Source of the DNA: Druceiella hillmani
Lineage: Eukaryota; Arthropoda; Insecta; Lepidoptera; Hepialidae
Assembly: GCA_039881145.1 (NCBI GenBank)
Contig: JAYKKI010000006.1
Coordinates: 18,011,001 to 18,075,000, forward strand
Length of the DNA: 64,000 nt
Reading direction: 5' to 3'
Shown here: one piece after another, positions 1-10,774 of the stretch
Numbering within the stretch: the stretch's first letter is position 1
Layout: each line of letters starts with the position of its first letter
Translations under genes and position numbers: made by a program
Notes under the pieces: generated by a model
What the model was told of the DNA's origin: nothing
Databases searched by the model: none
Seen by the model: the letters and a program-made list of their open reading frames with translations, nothing else

Positions 1-1178
1 CAGGGATTTGTTTGATTTTTAAGCAAATTGAACTAAACATTTTACCCTTTCTATGTTTCTTGTAATACAAAATTGAAAGCTTTTAAGCAAGTATGGCTGT
101 TATTTTCAATGCGTTTATTTACCTTTGAGGAACTAAAATAATACTGTTATTTTGGTTTAGATTGTTTTTTTCGACCAATAGTAAAATTTATGTTTTATTA
201 ACATTCATGGCCTTGCATGTAATTTGGGACTCTAGACTTAAAATTTATCAGTCGGGTAAATATTCCTGTAACTACCTTCTAGGTTCATTATTAGAATAAT
301 ATCGACACAAATAAAACCAATCTAAGCTGGAGGAATTACATTTGACATTTTGGAATTCTTATGACCATCTTATAGCTTCATCAGTAGTTTCTGGAAATAA
401 CCTAAAGCCAAAGTAATCATAGACAAAAATGAAACGAACTAAAACTTACGGGAATTACATCTGTCACTATAGTTCTATTGACCACTTTTGTGACCTATTA
501 TCAGATCCTGAATGATATCTACGACCAAACTACTCAAAGTCAAGCGAGTTACATTAAGTCATAGTGGTTCCAGGAACCACCTTCCAGCTTCATCATCGAA
601 GCCTCGATATCACCCACAACCAAAATACTTATCGAGACTAATCAAATGAGCTCAAATTCGTTACATTATATTATTGTGACATCTGTGTGGGGAAGTGGAA
701 ATACTTTGTTATCCTCGTTCTCGGTTTACCTACTTTTTCCTTGCACTTTTTTTTACCGTGCAAACAGATGGCGTTAAGGTTATTTTAATAGAAAAATAAC
801 AATGGGTATCACATGTTTTTTTTTAAAACTATGTGTGATTTTTCCTATAAAAGTTACACTTGAAAAATATATTCCTTAAATATCTAGAATCCCTAACATC
901 CAGAATTCTCTCATCACGGATTCTGACTAACCCTGTGGAAAAAAATATTAATAAAACGGCCTATAATCAATCTATACGGTATTTGCTATTCCACAGTAAA
1001 GAAAACTTAGGTTTTTTTAGATATTTGTTAAAAATGTTCATTCTACTTACAGTCTTCTCCATATCACGTAAAATATATAAGTTAAACATTTTTGTAGTTT
1101 TTAAATATACCTATTCACGATTACACGATGATTTTATTATCCAAGGTAAAGACAATGAAACGAGCTCGAAAGACTTAC
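1..1178 (-). other. Presumed 5' part of intron 3 of UGT gene A
   Basis: Exon 3 of gene A ends in a good donor at 1178, and the final membrane-anchor exon is not found to the left, so this stretch is read as the beginning of the third intron. The corresponding intron is 736-2441 bases long in the three complete neighbours. It holds a degenerate tandem repeat (263-672). An open frame at 860-1219 on the plus strand is the antisense shadow of exon 3 plus intron and is not a gene. Confidence 0.6.
263..672. repeat. Degenerate tandem array, about four units of 90-120 bp
   Basis: Four successive blocks begin near 263, 352, 472 and 565. Each carries, in the same order, a variant of a 'gaccatctt..agcttcatcatc' element, a 'gatatc.ac..ccaaa' element, and a 'gagttacatt..tcat' element before the next block starts. 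Units are strongly diverged, so this is an old minisatellite-like array in non-coding DNA. Confidence 0.55.
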
Positions 1179-2846
1179 TTGTTATTTTCAGTAATTTCAA
1201 AGATAGCTTCTCTCAATGATGTTTTATCCAAAGTATCAATATTGAGGCCAGTTCCGATGTCAAAATGGATCATTTTCTTTACATTGAAACCTTGATCCGC
1301 CGCGAACGGTATTCCGATTAAAGGAATTTTGTTATGTATGGCTTCTTCGAAAGATTGCAGACCGCCTTGGGTGATAAAGGCTTTAATATTTGCATGACCT
1401 ATAAAAATTTGTCCAAATTATTATGGTGTAACAAATAGCATTCACTATTTATGGGTTTTTAAATTATTTGCGATATTTTTTTATTTCCTTCATTTCAAAT
1501 AATACACACAGATTCAACGATGAGGGACTAGTCAAAGCCAATGTTCTTTTTAATGTACATATTTAATACTATATCGTTTTTATTCCTCTAAAATAAACCT
1601 ACATAATAAATATTTCATGATAACTAATTTTTCTATTAATTTTTTTAAATATCGCACGGCATTTGAATTTCACAAAGAAGTACTCACCCAACACGTCATT
1701 CTGTGGGAACCATTTCGATTGGAATACATTGGGAGGTTTTCCCGGCAGAGTATCATTCTCAAACTTCCACAAAACGTTGTAGGGTAATTCACGAAACACT
1801 TCAATGAAAACATTTATCTTGCTGATCGGTAAATCTTTCGACTTTACATTCGATCCCAAACTCATATAGATGACACCTTGCTTCGATTCATCCAAGAATT
1901 TCTTCAAATCCTGTAATTTAAATCAAATTTATTTTAACTTGGACAACAAATTTATTTAAACAAACTTTTAACTTGGTTTAAAAATAATAAGATAATATAA
2001 CAGCAATACCACAGGTAATGTTTTTTTTGGTTTCACGTGGATTCCGCCTAAATAGACGACAGATGGAACGACGGGCCTTATTCCAGCCAATATGGGATGC
2101 GCATTTAGAAATAACATCGACATTTGCCTCTGGGATTCCTCCACTGTCGGGACATCAGTGCCGTAATGCTTCCTTGCGATTTCATTGAACAGATCAGAGT
2201 AAAGCCAGTTGTAATATATCTGCAGGAGATATACACAGAGGCGATCTAATCGTTGCCAGAAATTTATTTGCCCAACATGAAGCGAAAATATATCCGCGTA
2301 CAAAATAGGATGAGTCGGATTCCCTATGGCTTCGAAGTCTGCTATCATTGCCAATGCTGAATTAATTCCGATCACTGGTGCTTTGAAACGCGCTGCCGCG
2401 ACGTAATTAATAGGGATAAAAGCCTCGACAAATATTAAATCAAAATGTTCCTCCTTGTTTTCTAGTATTGCTTTCATTTCCGGCACAGACATTTGTAAGT
2501 CTACCAGCTGAACTGACATTTCTTTGAAAGCAGGCATTACATGTACTGGTTTACCATACTCCTCCCTCACATTAGCAGCTTTAAACATCTTTGAGCTCAG
2601 ATCGTAGGAAATTTCATGGACATCGATTTCTGTTATGTTTTCGAACTGCTTTTCCTTGTAGTAAACTGGATCCGGCGTCAGCACGACGACTTCATGACCT
2701 CGTTTAGCCAATTCTTCCGTAACAGCCCGGTAAACAACTTGGTGACTTATAGATGGAATTGGAAATAATCCGAGAATCCTAGCAGCTAGGCATGGGTTAT
2801 ATGAGTATGTCGCAATCAAGAATAACAATATCATGTGAATCCGCAT
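1179..2846 (-). CDS. UDP-glycosyltransferase gene A, UGT33-like (3' exon outside window)
   Basis: The enzyme transfers a sugar from a UDP-sugar to small lipophilic acceptors (plant toxins, insecticides, hormones, pigments) in the ER lumen. Exons on the minus strand are 2846-2010, 1910-1688 and 1398-1179, with GT/AG borders and phases identical to genes B-D; the last exon lies left of base 1. Residues 1-22 form a signal peptide, His35 in the SISHQ motif matches the catalytic His of UGTs, and a Glu sits in the FVEAF motif where vertebrate UGTs have Asp. Exon 3 carries the signature ITQGGLQSFEEA and a DQ pair for UDP-sugar binding. I chose the Met at 2846, not the longer open frame from 3005, because it starts the signal peptide and aligns with the starts of B-D. 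The last residue of exon 1 is Val where the others have Glu. No frame breaks are seen. Family assignment is strong; substrate is unknown. Confidence 0.88.
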
Positions 2847-2906
2847 TATGAGACTGTAATGTAGATAAACCAATGATAGACTACGGAATAGTTTTTGAAA
2901 GTCAGG

Positions 2907-2965
2907 CTTTAAATAGCTAATCATATCGCGATAACGTATATATCTTATATAAACGAGTGAGGATG
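2907..2965 (-). promoter_or_regulatory. Probable promoter of UGT gene A
   Basis: On the minus strand a TATTTAAAG element (2907-2915) lies about 60 bases before the start codon, as in gene B. Further upstream (about 2925-2965) is a TATCGCGATA sequence followed by a degenerate version of the block shared with genes B and D. Assignment is by position and similarity only. Confidence 0.4.
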
Positions 2966-3470
2966 AATCACTTATGCGGGAAATAGGACAAGGCAATAAA
3001 ATCAATATTGTTCAGGCTTAAAGATAAAAATATTTTTCTTAATTATATTTAGTTATATATTTAAGAGAGAAAAAGATGATTATTTGTACTAAACTACATG
3101 GCAGGATTAAAGGCATTTCTTCTAATTGCTGTCGTCGACTTGTTAATTTCTGTGTGACAGGACGATAATTATTCATCATATGTTTATTTGAAACATTCCT
3201 TCATTTTCGTTGCTGTACCATTCATTTTCTTTTTAAAAAAGATAATAAAACACAATTATGAATCCCAAAAAATGTTATTATGGTATGAATAGATACCTAT
3301 GGTATGTTAGCCCTAAGCTAGAGAAGTAGTCATTACAAATTTATGCACGAAGGCTAAAACTGATTTAAAATTTCGTCACACATGTTGCTCATCCTTAAAT
3401 CCGAGTTATTAGCGTGTTACGTAAAATTTCCCAGCAAGATAATTGAAAATGACTAGGAGAAGGTAGTAAA

Positions 3471-3533
<63 letters not shown>

Positions 3534-5174
3534 TATAAAATATCATAAATTATCAATTTAATTATTAAAAATTATTTCTACTCATACAATTTTCTAGGAC
3601 GGAAAAATAGATATACATAGGAGTTATCTCTCTGCACAACATAAGTACAGACTTATCTACAAAAAGTTTCACATAAATAAACACATTTATGTGTTTCACA
3701 TAACGTGTATTCGCACGTACTATGGAAACGTCGTGTGCTTATTAAGATAATTATTTTGGTTATAATGTCGGGTTTACACGGTTCACTCTTGGTAATAATC
3801 CCGAATGATTCACTCAGAGTGAAAGAAAAAATGAATAGCTTTTTTTAACACGAATCATCCAAACTTATTTGCTCAAAATAGTGAATCCCATTTCCACCCG
3901 TCTCTAAAAAGAAAATAACATTAGTTGGAAAAAAATTACATAAGTAAGTAAAGAAATGGCATTACTGGGTAAAGAAATATGTTGCGTGGTAGGAAGCTGA
4001 AAGAGTGGGCTTAAAAAGCTCGAAATCCTGTTCAAATTATAAAAGCATAATATGAAGAAGTGTTTTGAAAGATTTAAACACTAAGATGTTAACATGGAAG
4101 TATGTCTTCTCCCAAATAGGAAAGGAGTTATATACGTTACCGTCTCACATTTTGTATTCCAAATGAAAAATACAAACATAAGCTCATAAAATCACAAATC
4201 TAAACTACATTTAAACGTATATGTAACGTTACGAAACGTTTAAACAGACATAATACAAATCTCATTATTTCGTAATATTACTTAAGCAATTTGTAACATT
4301 GCGCAATATTGCGAAGTGTTTATATCTTATGAAATTATTTTTATGCAATACTATATTTACACACTTTGTTTTGTTATTATCTTTTTCTTGTTTATCTATA
4401 AAATGTATTTATTTATCTTTTTTTTCCTTTTTGACGTTTTAAATAATGGTATCCCAGCAATGTCTACGTAATAAGTTAATAAAAGGGAAGAGATATACGT
4501 CTTAGGATTAGAATAGATGCTTTAATTTACTAACAAAGTGACTAACTGTTTTATAAGGTCCCATCATGAATTAATTTGTATCCTATATTAACATACTAAA
4601 TTATTAAATTACGGAACCTCATTAACCTAAAACGAGCGTGCTTTTTTCTATAAACTACAATATAAATTGTCAATTTAATAATTTTTATTTTATCCTAACG
4701 ATTTAAGAGCCTATAATAAAAATATAAAACTTGAATACATTGGACATGGTCACTAGACCCTGCGATGTCATCAACAGCGGTCTACGATTGAGCCCCGAAA
4801 AATTGATATCACAGCCAAATAGCAAAAATGAATTCCTTATGCTATCATGATGTTTGGAGGTAAATTCAACATTTTGTGAGAATGTTATTAAAGTTCGTTG
4901 CATTCTACAGAATTATATTCGTGTACCTGAGAATTCTCTTATAGAAGAATACGTGAACAAAATTTAAATATAGATAATCGCACCGTCAAATATTCCCGGA
5001 ACACATACAGGAATCGAGCAACAAGATTATATTGTAAGTTACTTTATCTTAACAGCAGATAAAAGTTCATAGAAATTTGAAAACATATAATGCCTTTGAC
5101 TTGTATGAAAATATAAGTGGTTACTTGTATTTTTACACACTTCTTATTTAAGAAGTGTTGAAGTTAATTTAATT
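2966..5174. other. Intergenic, no gene seen
   Basis: AT-rich DNA upstream of gene A. It contains an (AT)n microsatellite and no open frame with recognisable protein similarity; the minus-strand frame at 4703-4903 matches nothing I know. Confidence 0.6.
3472..3529. repeat. (AT)n microsatellite
   Basis: About 29 uninterrupted AT dinucleotides. Confidence 0.97.
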
Positions 5175-5234
5175 ACTCACAATTAAATGAAACTATGTGA
5201 TGTAGTATTATTTCTACTTTCTTTAAGTTCTTTA

Positions 5235-5275
5235 CCACGACCTAGGTTTCGTTGTATTACAACATCTTCAGGCGG
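5235..5275 (-). ncRNA. Hammerhead-ribozyme-like motif, left arm
   Basis: Read on the minus strand: CCGC, core CUGAAGA, one extra U, stem II GUUGU-AAU-ACAAC, GAA, stem III ACC-UA-GGU, cleavage-type C, then GUGG. CCGC pairs with GUGG through one G-U wobble. The order matches the hammerhead consensus (CUGANGA, stem II, GAA, stem III ending in GUC). The unpaired U before stem II departs from the canonical core, so activity is uncertain. Confidence 0.45.
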
Positions 5276-5319
5276 GATATTAGCAAAGATTCTTTGCTAA
5301 TATCCCACCTGCTAATATT

Positions 5320-5360
5320 CCACCTGAAGATGTTGTAATACAACGAAACTTAAGTCGTGG
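5320..5360 (+). ncRNA. Hammerhead-ribozyme-like motif, right arm
   Basis: Plus strand: stem I CCAC (5320-5323) with GUGG (5357-5360); core CUGAAGA (5324-5330); extra U at 5331; stem II 5332-5336 with 5340-5344; GAA 5345-5347; stem III within 5348-5355 (ACUUAAGU); predicted cleavage after C5356. Compared with the left arm and the 57284 copy, stem III has changed from ACC/GGU to ACU/AGU, a paired substitution that keeps base pairing. Confidence 0.5.
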
Positions 5361-5455
5361 TAAAGAACTTAAAGAAAGTAGTAATAATGCTACATCACGT
5401 AGTTTCATTTAATTGTGAATAATTAATTTCTTTAAAATTAACGCCAAATATATTC

Positions 5456-8400
5456 AATATTTGAATTATTTAATTTACAAATCAACAGATATCTTGTATT
5501 TATGTAATTTAATTAGAAAAATATAGCCAATCCTTACTAGTATAAAAAAAGCGAAACGTTGCCTGTTTATTCGCTTATTTGTTAAACGTGAATTGTGCAA
5601 ACAGGTAATATACACCCAGGATTAAAATATAAACTGTATATAATTGAACTATCATTTCGAGTTAGGTGCTATCATTTCAGAGCACCGATCATAAATACAA
5701 AAAAAAATATAATATTAAACATTTCCCAACACTATAAGAGCAAAGCTGGGGCAAAAACTAATAAATAATGACTCCAAATCTATAGAAAATTAATGAATGC
5801 ATATCTTTCTCTGATCTTCCAAATGCACTTAATTCATTTCAATTTAAAATAAGTTGAAAACAATTTACTTTTCACCACTTTTGTCAAATTTTCGATTAAA
5901 TTATTCATCTGACTTTTTACGGTATAATGTAGGTTTGCATTAAATGTAATTAATAATTTTTTTATCGAAATCAGTAATATGTATTAAAAGCTGTATTACA
6001 TTCGCGACCGGACGCTAACTGATAGGACACAGGTGATCTTGTAGACTTGCCTCAGTCGATTAATTTGTTAATTGGTGCACGGACACAACTACTGTGCGAT
6101 CAAAATCAAGTTAGTTGTACAACCATGCACGTAACGTCAATATATCATAAGGTATCGATTAAAATTATTAACAGAACATGTGAGATCTAAGAAATATGTT
6201 GCAATAAGATTTTCGAAGGAAAAAAGTAAAAGTATGTTACTTATAAATACAGTCGCTCATATTTTCGACAACGCCTCGTGTATTATGGCATCTTACTCAA
6301 TATGAAAAATTAGAGCTTAGATGGACAGACATTAATTTTATTAATATTTACTAGACATGGGAGAAAAAACTGCGCTTAGGAAGACAATAAACAAGGTATA
6401 AATTATTGGTTACTCATGGCTAGATAGTGATTGTCGCAGATACTTTATAGAATGGTACAAGAAACTATTGTTATTTATGAGACAGGTCCATTTTGACACT
6501 TATAAATGAACAAATTTTTCTTCTGGATCACAACTACTAGAAAAAATTCCCAGCAATTCCACTCCTTTGTTTATAAATTAATTTCGCGTATAATCGCTTA
6601 AATTTTATATTAAAATAAAACGGTTTAAACAGTTACGGTCTATCACATAAATTGCATATATAACCATAATGAAGCAGTATTATAGCCGCATTCAACTGAA
6701 TTCTTGAACAGCGTTACCATTCGCGGTCTGCTTGCTCCAAAAATAAAGCTAAAAATTAAAATTGCTCCAAAATTTAAATGCTCCACGACTTTGCAATGAT
6801 ACAAAACTCCAGTAATTTCTTTTTGGGGAAATATTGTTGAAACTAGAAATTTAACTGGCTCGAGGAAAGGGTCTATAGTATTCGTTGCAACATTTCCCAG
6901 AAATTATTCATTCCAATTTAAATACTACAATTTCTGGTTATGTTTCTTTCACTATAATAATAAATAAATCGAAAGGCCAAACCCGTGGAAAAGGTGGTAT
7001 TCAGTTAACTAAAATGTCTTATATCCAAGTCGACCAAAGCATTTAAAAAACTAACTCTAACCAAACGAAGTCGCAGATATTCGCTTGTCTATGTATACGA
7101 GTAACAAACTGTAAACTTTACAATGTGAATGTTTGCAAAACAATTATTGGGATATTCAAAGATTAGCAACAGAATACATTATGAAAACTTCCATTGAAAT
7201 TTTTGTATGTTCTTGTGTTTATTCATGCATGCGTGACGTAAAATTACTTATCCATTACTGGTAGAAATTTTAAAAAACATGGGGATAACTTGAAGTAACA
7301 TTTCATATTTATTGTATTAGTAATATATTTCGTAAGATATGAAAATTTTATGTTTTCAAAAATTAATTTACATTGCATCAGCACAAAAACAACAATTGAA
7401 CAGTGTACATACTATGTACATTAAAAGATGGAACTACGTATATTTTAAATGCGAGCGATGTAGGTCCTTGAGTAAGTAATCCGAATATGGATAAGCGCAT
7501 GAAGGCAGATATCGTCTTTCGCACATACAATTTGTATGTATTTGACATAATATTTCTTCAATCCGTTTAAAACTTGAGTCTATTTTTTAATAATTGTAAT
7601 TTATTTACTTTAATATGTTTAGTATTAAACTTTACAAATTTGGTAGTTACTTATTGTCTAAATATATAATTAAAATGTAGGATTGGCCTGTCCGTACATT
7701 GAAGGTATAAACAAAAAAAATATTTAGGAGGACCTAAAAAATTAATAAAACACAAATATACTATTCTTGTAATTTTGGTCTGTAAATGTATTTACTTATT
7801 TGTTTGCGGTGCGCGAACATAAGAATATCAAGGGGATTTTGATAAAGTTTTCAGTGGTGAATTTTGTTAGTTCCAGGGTATCATTTGCTGTATTTCATCA
7901 CACGCGACCCACTAAAAAGAAAATATTGTAATTTGACATTTCGATGCAAAGCGCATTTACTAAAAGAAAAGTTTATTTTTATTATCTTAGAGGGATCTGT
8001 ATAATATTTTCTAAAGGTACATGCAAAAGTAGTCGCGGGTTCGTCAAAATGAAAACTGCTTAAATTTGATTATAGTATCTTCAATTTTAATTCTTTGATT
8101 GCTCACAAAAATTATAATTTTACCTTTACTACACTTTACGTCCATTTTAGGTCACTGTTTTCTTTAGGGTTATTCCGTAAAAGTAGCAATGTGAAATTTC
8201 TTACTTAAAAATTTATGAAATAAGAATTGTTTTGAAATAGGTTCCTGTAAAAAGTTATGTGAATTTTATTTTAAAATTGGGATAGGTTAATTATTCAACC
8301 AATTGTTAAAAAAACATGAAGTTTACATCTTAAATATCCATATCGCAAGAAATATTTTATGTTTGGTCTGCGGGTTTGGCTAAAAAAATACAAAAAAAAT

Positions 8401-9849
8401 CGATAACTCAGAAACTATAAAAAACCGCTGAACATACATAGGGTCGTTTCGGATAGGATTTAATATTCCTACTTCTGTCTGTTCACAAAAAAGTGTTGTG
8501 GGTACAAATATGAAAATAGATACTAAACTTGCAATCAAACATTTTATCCACTACATCTCATTCTTATATTAATTTTATATTTCATTTTTATCCATTTAAT
8601 GATACTACCTTCACTCCACATTGTGCCGACGTGGGTCCCTAATATAAAATATATCTATAGCTTATAAATAAAAACTACAACGTACCAAATTACCCAAATA
8701 AATTGATTAGAATAAAAGAAGCAACATATGGGAATAATATAGAAGAAGCAACATAAGGGAATAATATAGAATAAATATGAATCGATTGGCTTTACAAATG
8801 GAAATAAGTGCTAAAGAATAGGGAACTGAAAATACCATGCGAATAGTTAAATAGTGCATGGATTTAAATAACATGGGTAAATAAGTTGAATGATTGGTCA
8901 TTTTTTTACAATCGATGGTTAATTAAATATCTTTGATGAAAATAGTAGGTCTATTTCGAAGCGTGGTCATAGTAGGAATTATGATGAATGAGACTCGTAC
9001 ATCTTTATTACCAAAGTGTACTCGAATGTAAATAAAAACAAAGACTCGCGTTTCGCTTTCAAAATTGTGAAGATTAAATTACAATTTTGTTTTTAGGCAA
9101 TGGGATATGTTTATTTCTCAGCAGTGAAGCTATGAGTTCAAAAATTGTACCAAAAGATATCTTTTTGACATTTTAATTATCATAAATAAAATCTTATTTA
9201 AAAATTATCTCGTTACAATCTTTCTAATTTAGTCATGCCACACATTCTCCTCATGACATACCGTAATATCTATAACTAATTAGAACTATTAAGGATTTTG
9301 TAAGTATGACGAAAGCTATTATATCAAGTATGGAGTACTGGAGGAGAAGAACAAAAGGAACCCGTAGATGCTCCCCTTCGCTGTGACATACCATGTATTT
9401 CGCCATGACGTGTCATGTATTCTGTCCATCAGACACTTTCTTGATTATCCTCCATAAAATTGGAGAGGTTAATAGTGCTGGATGCAATACTTGTTAGGAA
9501 TAAAATGTTGTAATTATGGTTACCGAAAAATCTGAACCAATGTTTTGTTACGCTTTAAGGAGGTTAAGAAACAGAAATTCAAATTGCTGATAACTTTTCT
9601 CCACGCATCAAGGAAACGTAATGTGCAAAACTATTCTTAATTTTATCATTACAATATTTTTTTGGCCATTTTTTTAATAAAATGATTGAGAAGGAGCTAA
9701 TATCTAAATATAAAAATTTATTATTAAAAAAATCACTTGACCTAAAGAATGATAAAATTAACGAAAGATGCAACTAAGTCTATTTCTGTATTCACAAAGT
9801 TTCGTTACCAAATCCATAATCAGACTGCGCTCGCTTTTTTACTACTGAC
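5456..9849. other. Long intergenic stretch, no gene seen
   Basis: About 4.4 kb of AT-rich DNA with only short random open frames. The one local structure I see is a two-unit tandem duplication of about 27 bases at 8714-8771 (agaagcaacat..gggaataatat). No transposase, RNA gene or exon of the UGT family is recognisable. Confidence 0.6.
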
Positions 9850-9875
9850 AAGAATCACAATAATAAGAATTCATA

Positions 9876-10755
9876 TGAAGCTGTGCATTAAATGCAATGA
9901 GGCCATTTTAGATAAAGATGGCATTATCTGTAGTAAACAATATAATTTCTATTACGGTGGTTTTAGTAAAGCGACCTACTCTACATTGCTTCCCATGCAT
10001 CGTGCAAAGTGAGGGTGCATATCTTGTAAGACGCAACAATCATAGCCCGCTATTAGCTAGCCAGAAGAACAGACTGGAGATGCACCATCCCTCACGTCGA
10101 CTGCCGCTACGCTCACGCCATCTACAGGACGCGCTCCATCAATTCCTACGGCTTCTAACGTAAACCATTCGTCACAAATCGTAAGGCCCTCGCCACAAAC
10201 ACACGCCAAAAATCATATTGCGAACCAGAGTAATACCAGCCACTCGGATGTTGACGCGAATATTAGGAAAACCCCTTCAACAGCAATTATTGACACTGCT
10301 ACTTTGATTGCGTATATAGATTCAAAATGTTATACACTAAAAACGACTGGCAGTTCAAAGTCATGCAAAAGATTGATACTAAGCTACAGTCTTTGACCCG
10401 AGTGGATGAACTGCAACATAAATTAGATACTACTATACAATCCCACGAAGAAAAAAATGGACAGTATAATTACAAAATACAATGCACTTACCGCGGAATT
10501 AGATACTTACAAAGCCAAATAATATGATATGGATTAAATTAATAAACAGTGCAACTTAGAAATTAAAAATGTCCCAGAAATGAGAACTGAAAATGTTCTA
10601 AACATCGTTCTAATTTAAACACTGCTTTAAACATTCCGATCCCTATGGACCAGGTGCGCACACTCCAACCGCCCACGTAATATCATCGTGCAGCTAGCTA
10701 CGCGAAGCCTGCGTGACGATATCATCGCTGCAGCGCGAATTATATTTCTATCTGT
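9876..10755 (+). pseudogene. LINE ORF1 remnant
   Basis: Begins with a CIKC zinc-finger start followed by DGIICSK, as in the PHD-like finger of CR1-type ORF1 proteins. After frameshifts it continues with a Ser/Thr/Pro-rich linker, a coiled-coil-like stretch near 10380-10510 (LDTTIQSHEEK), and near 10690 a segment containing RPRNIIVQLATRSLRDD, typical of the RNA-binding ORF1 C-terminal region. At least three frame changes and stops are present. It would have bound LINE RNA as part of the ribonucleoprotein. Confidence 0.6.
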
Positions 10756-10774
10756 ATAAGATTAATCTCTTGCA

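Larger units (their letters stand above)
5175..5419. repeat. Head-to-head inverted pair of a short dispersed repeat
   Basis: Two arms of roughly 110 bases, starting with CACAATTAAATGAAACTA on the left and ending with its complement on the right, face each other around a small centre near 5280-5300. The same sequence recurs at 48941-49036, 51891-52058 and 57227-57380. The arms contain a hammerhead-like fold on opposite strands. The right flank (to about 5455) continues with the family's terminal 'attaacgccaaatatattca'. The inverted pairing resembles the terminal-repeat arrangements known for Penelope-like retroelements; the family link is inference. Confidence 0.8.

Noticed and set aside
860..1219. 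119-codon plus-strand frame
   Set aside because: Largely antisense to UGT exon 3 and its intron, with no recognisable motif.
2847..3005. N-terminal extension of UGT gene A to 3005
   Set aside because: The extension has no similarity to UGT N-termini, covers the likely promoter, and the paralogues start at the internal Met at 2846.
6000..6120. Possible tRNA-like segment
   Set aside because: No cloverleaf, no A or B box in the right spacing.
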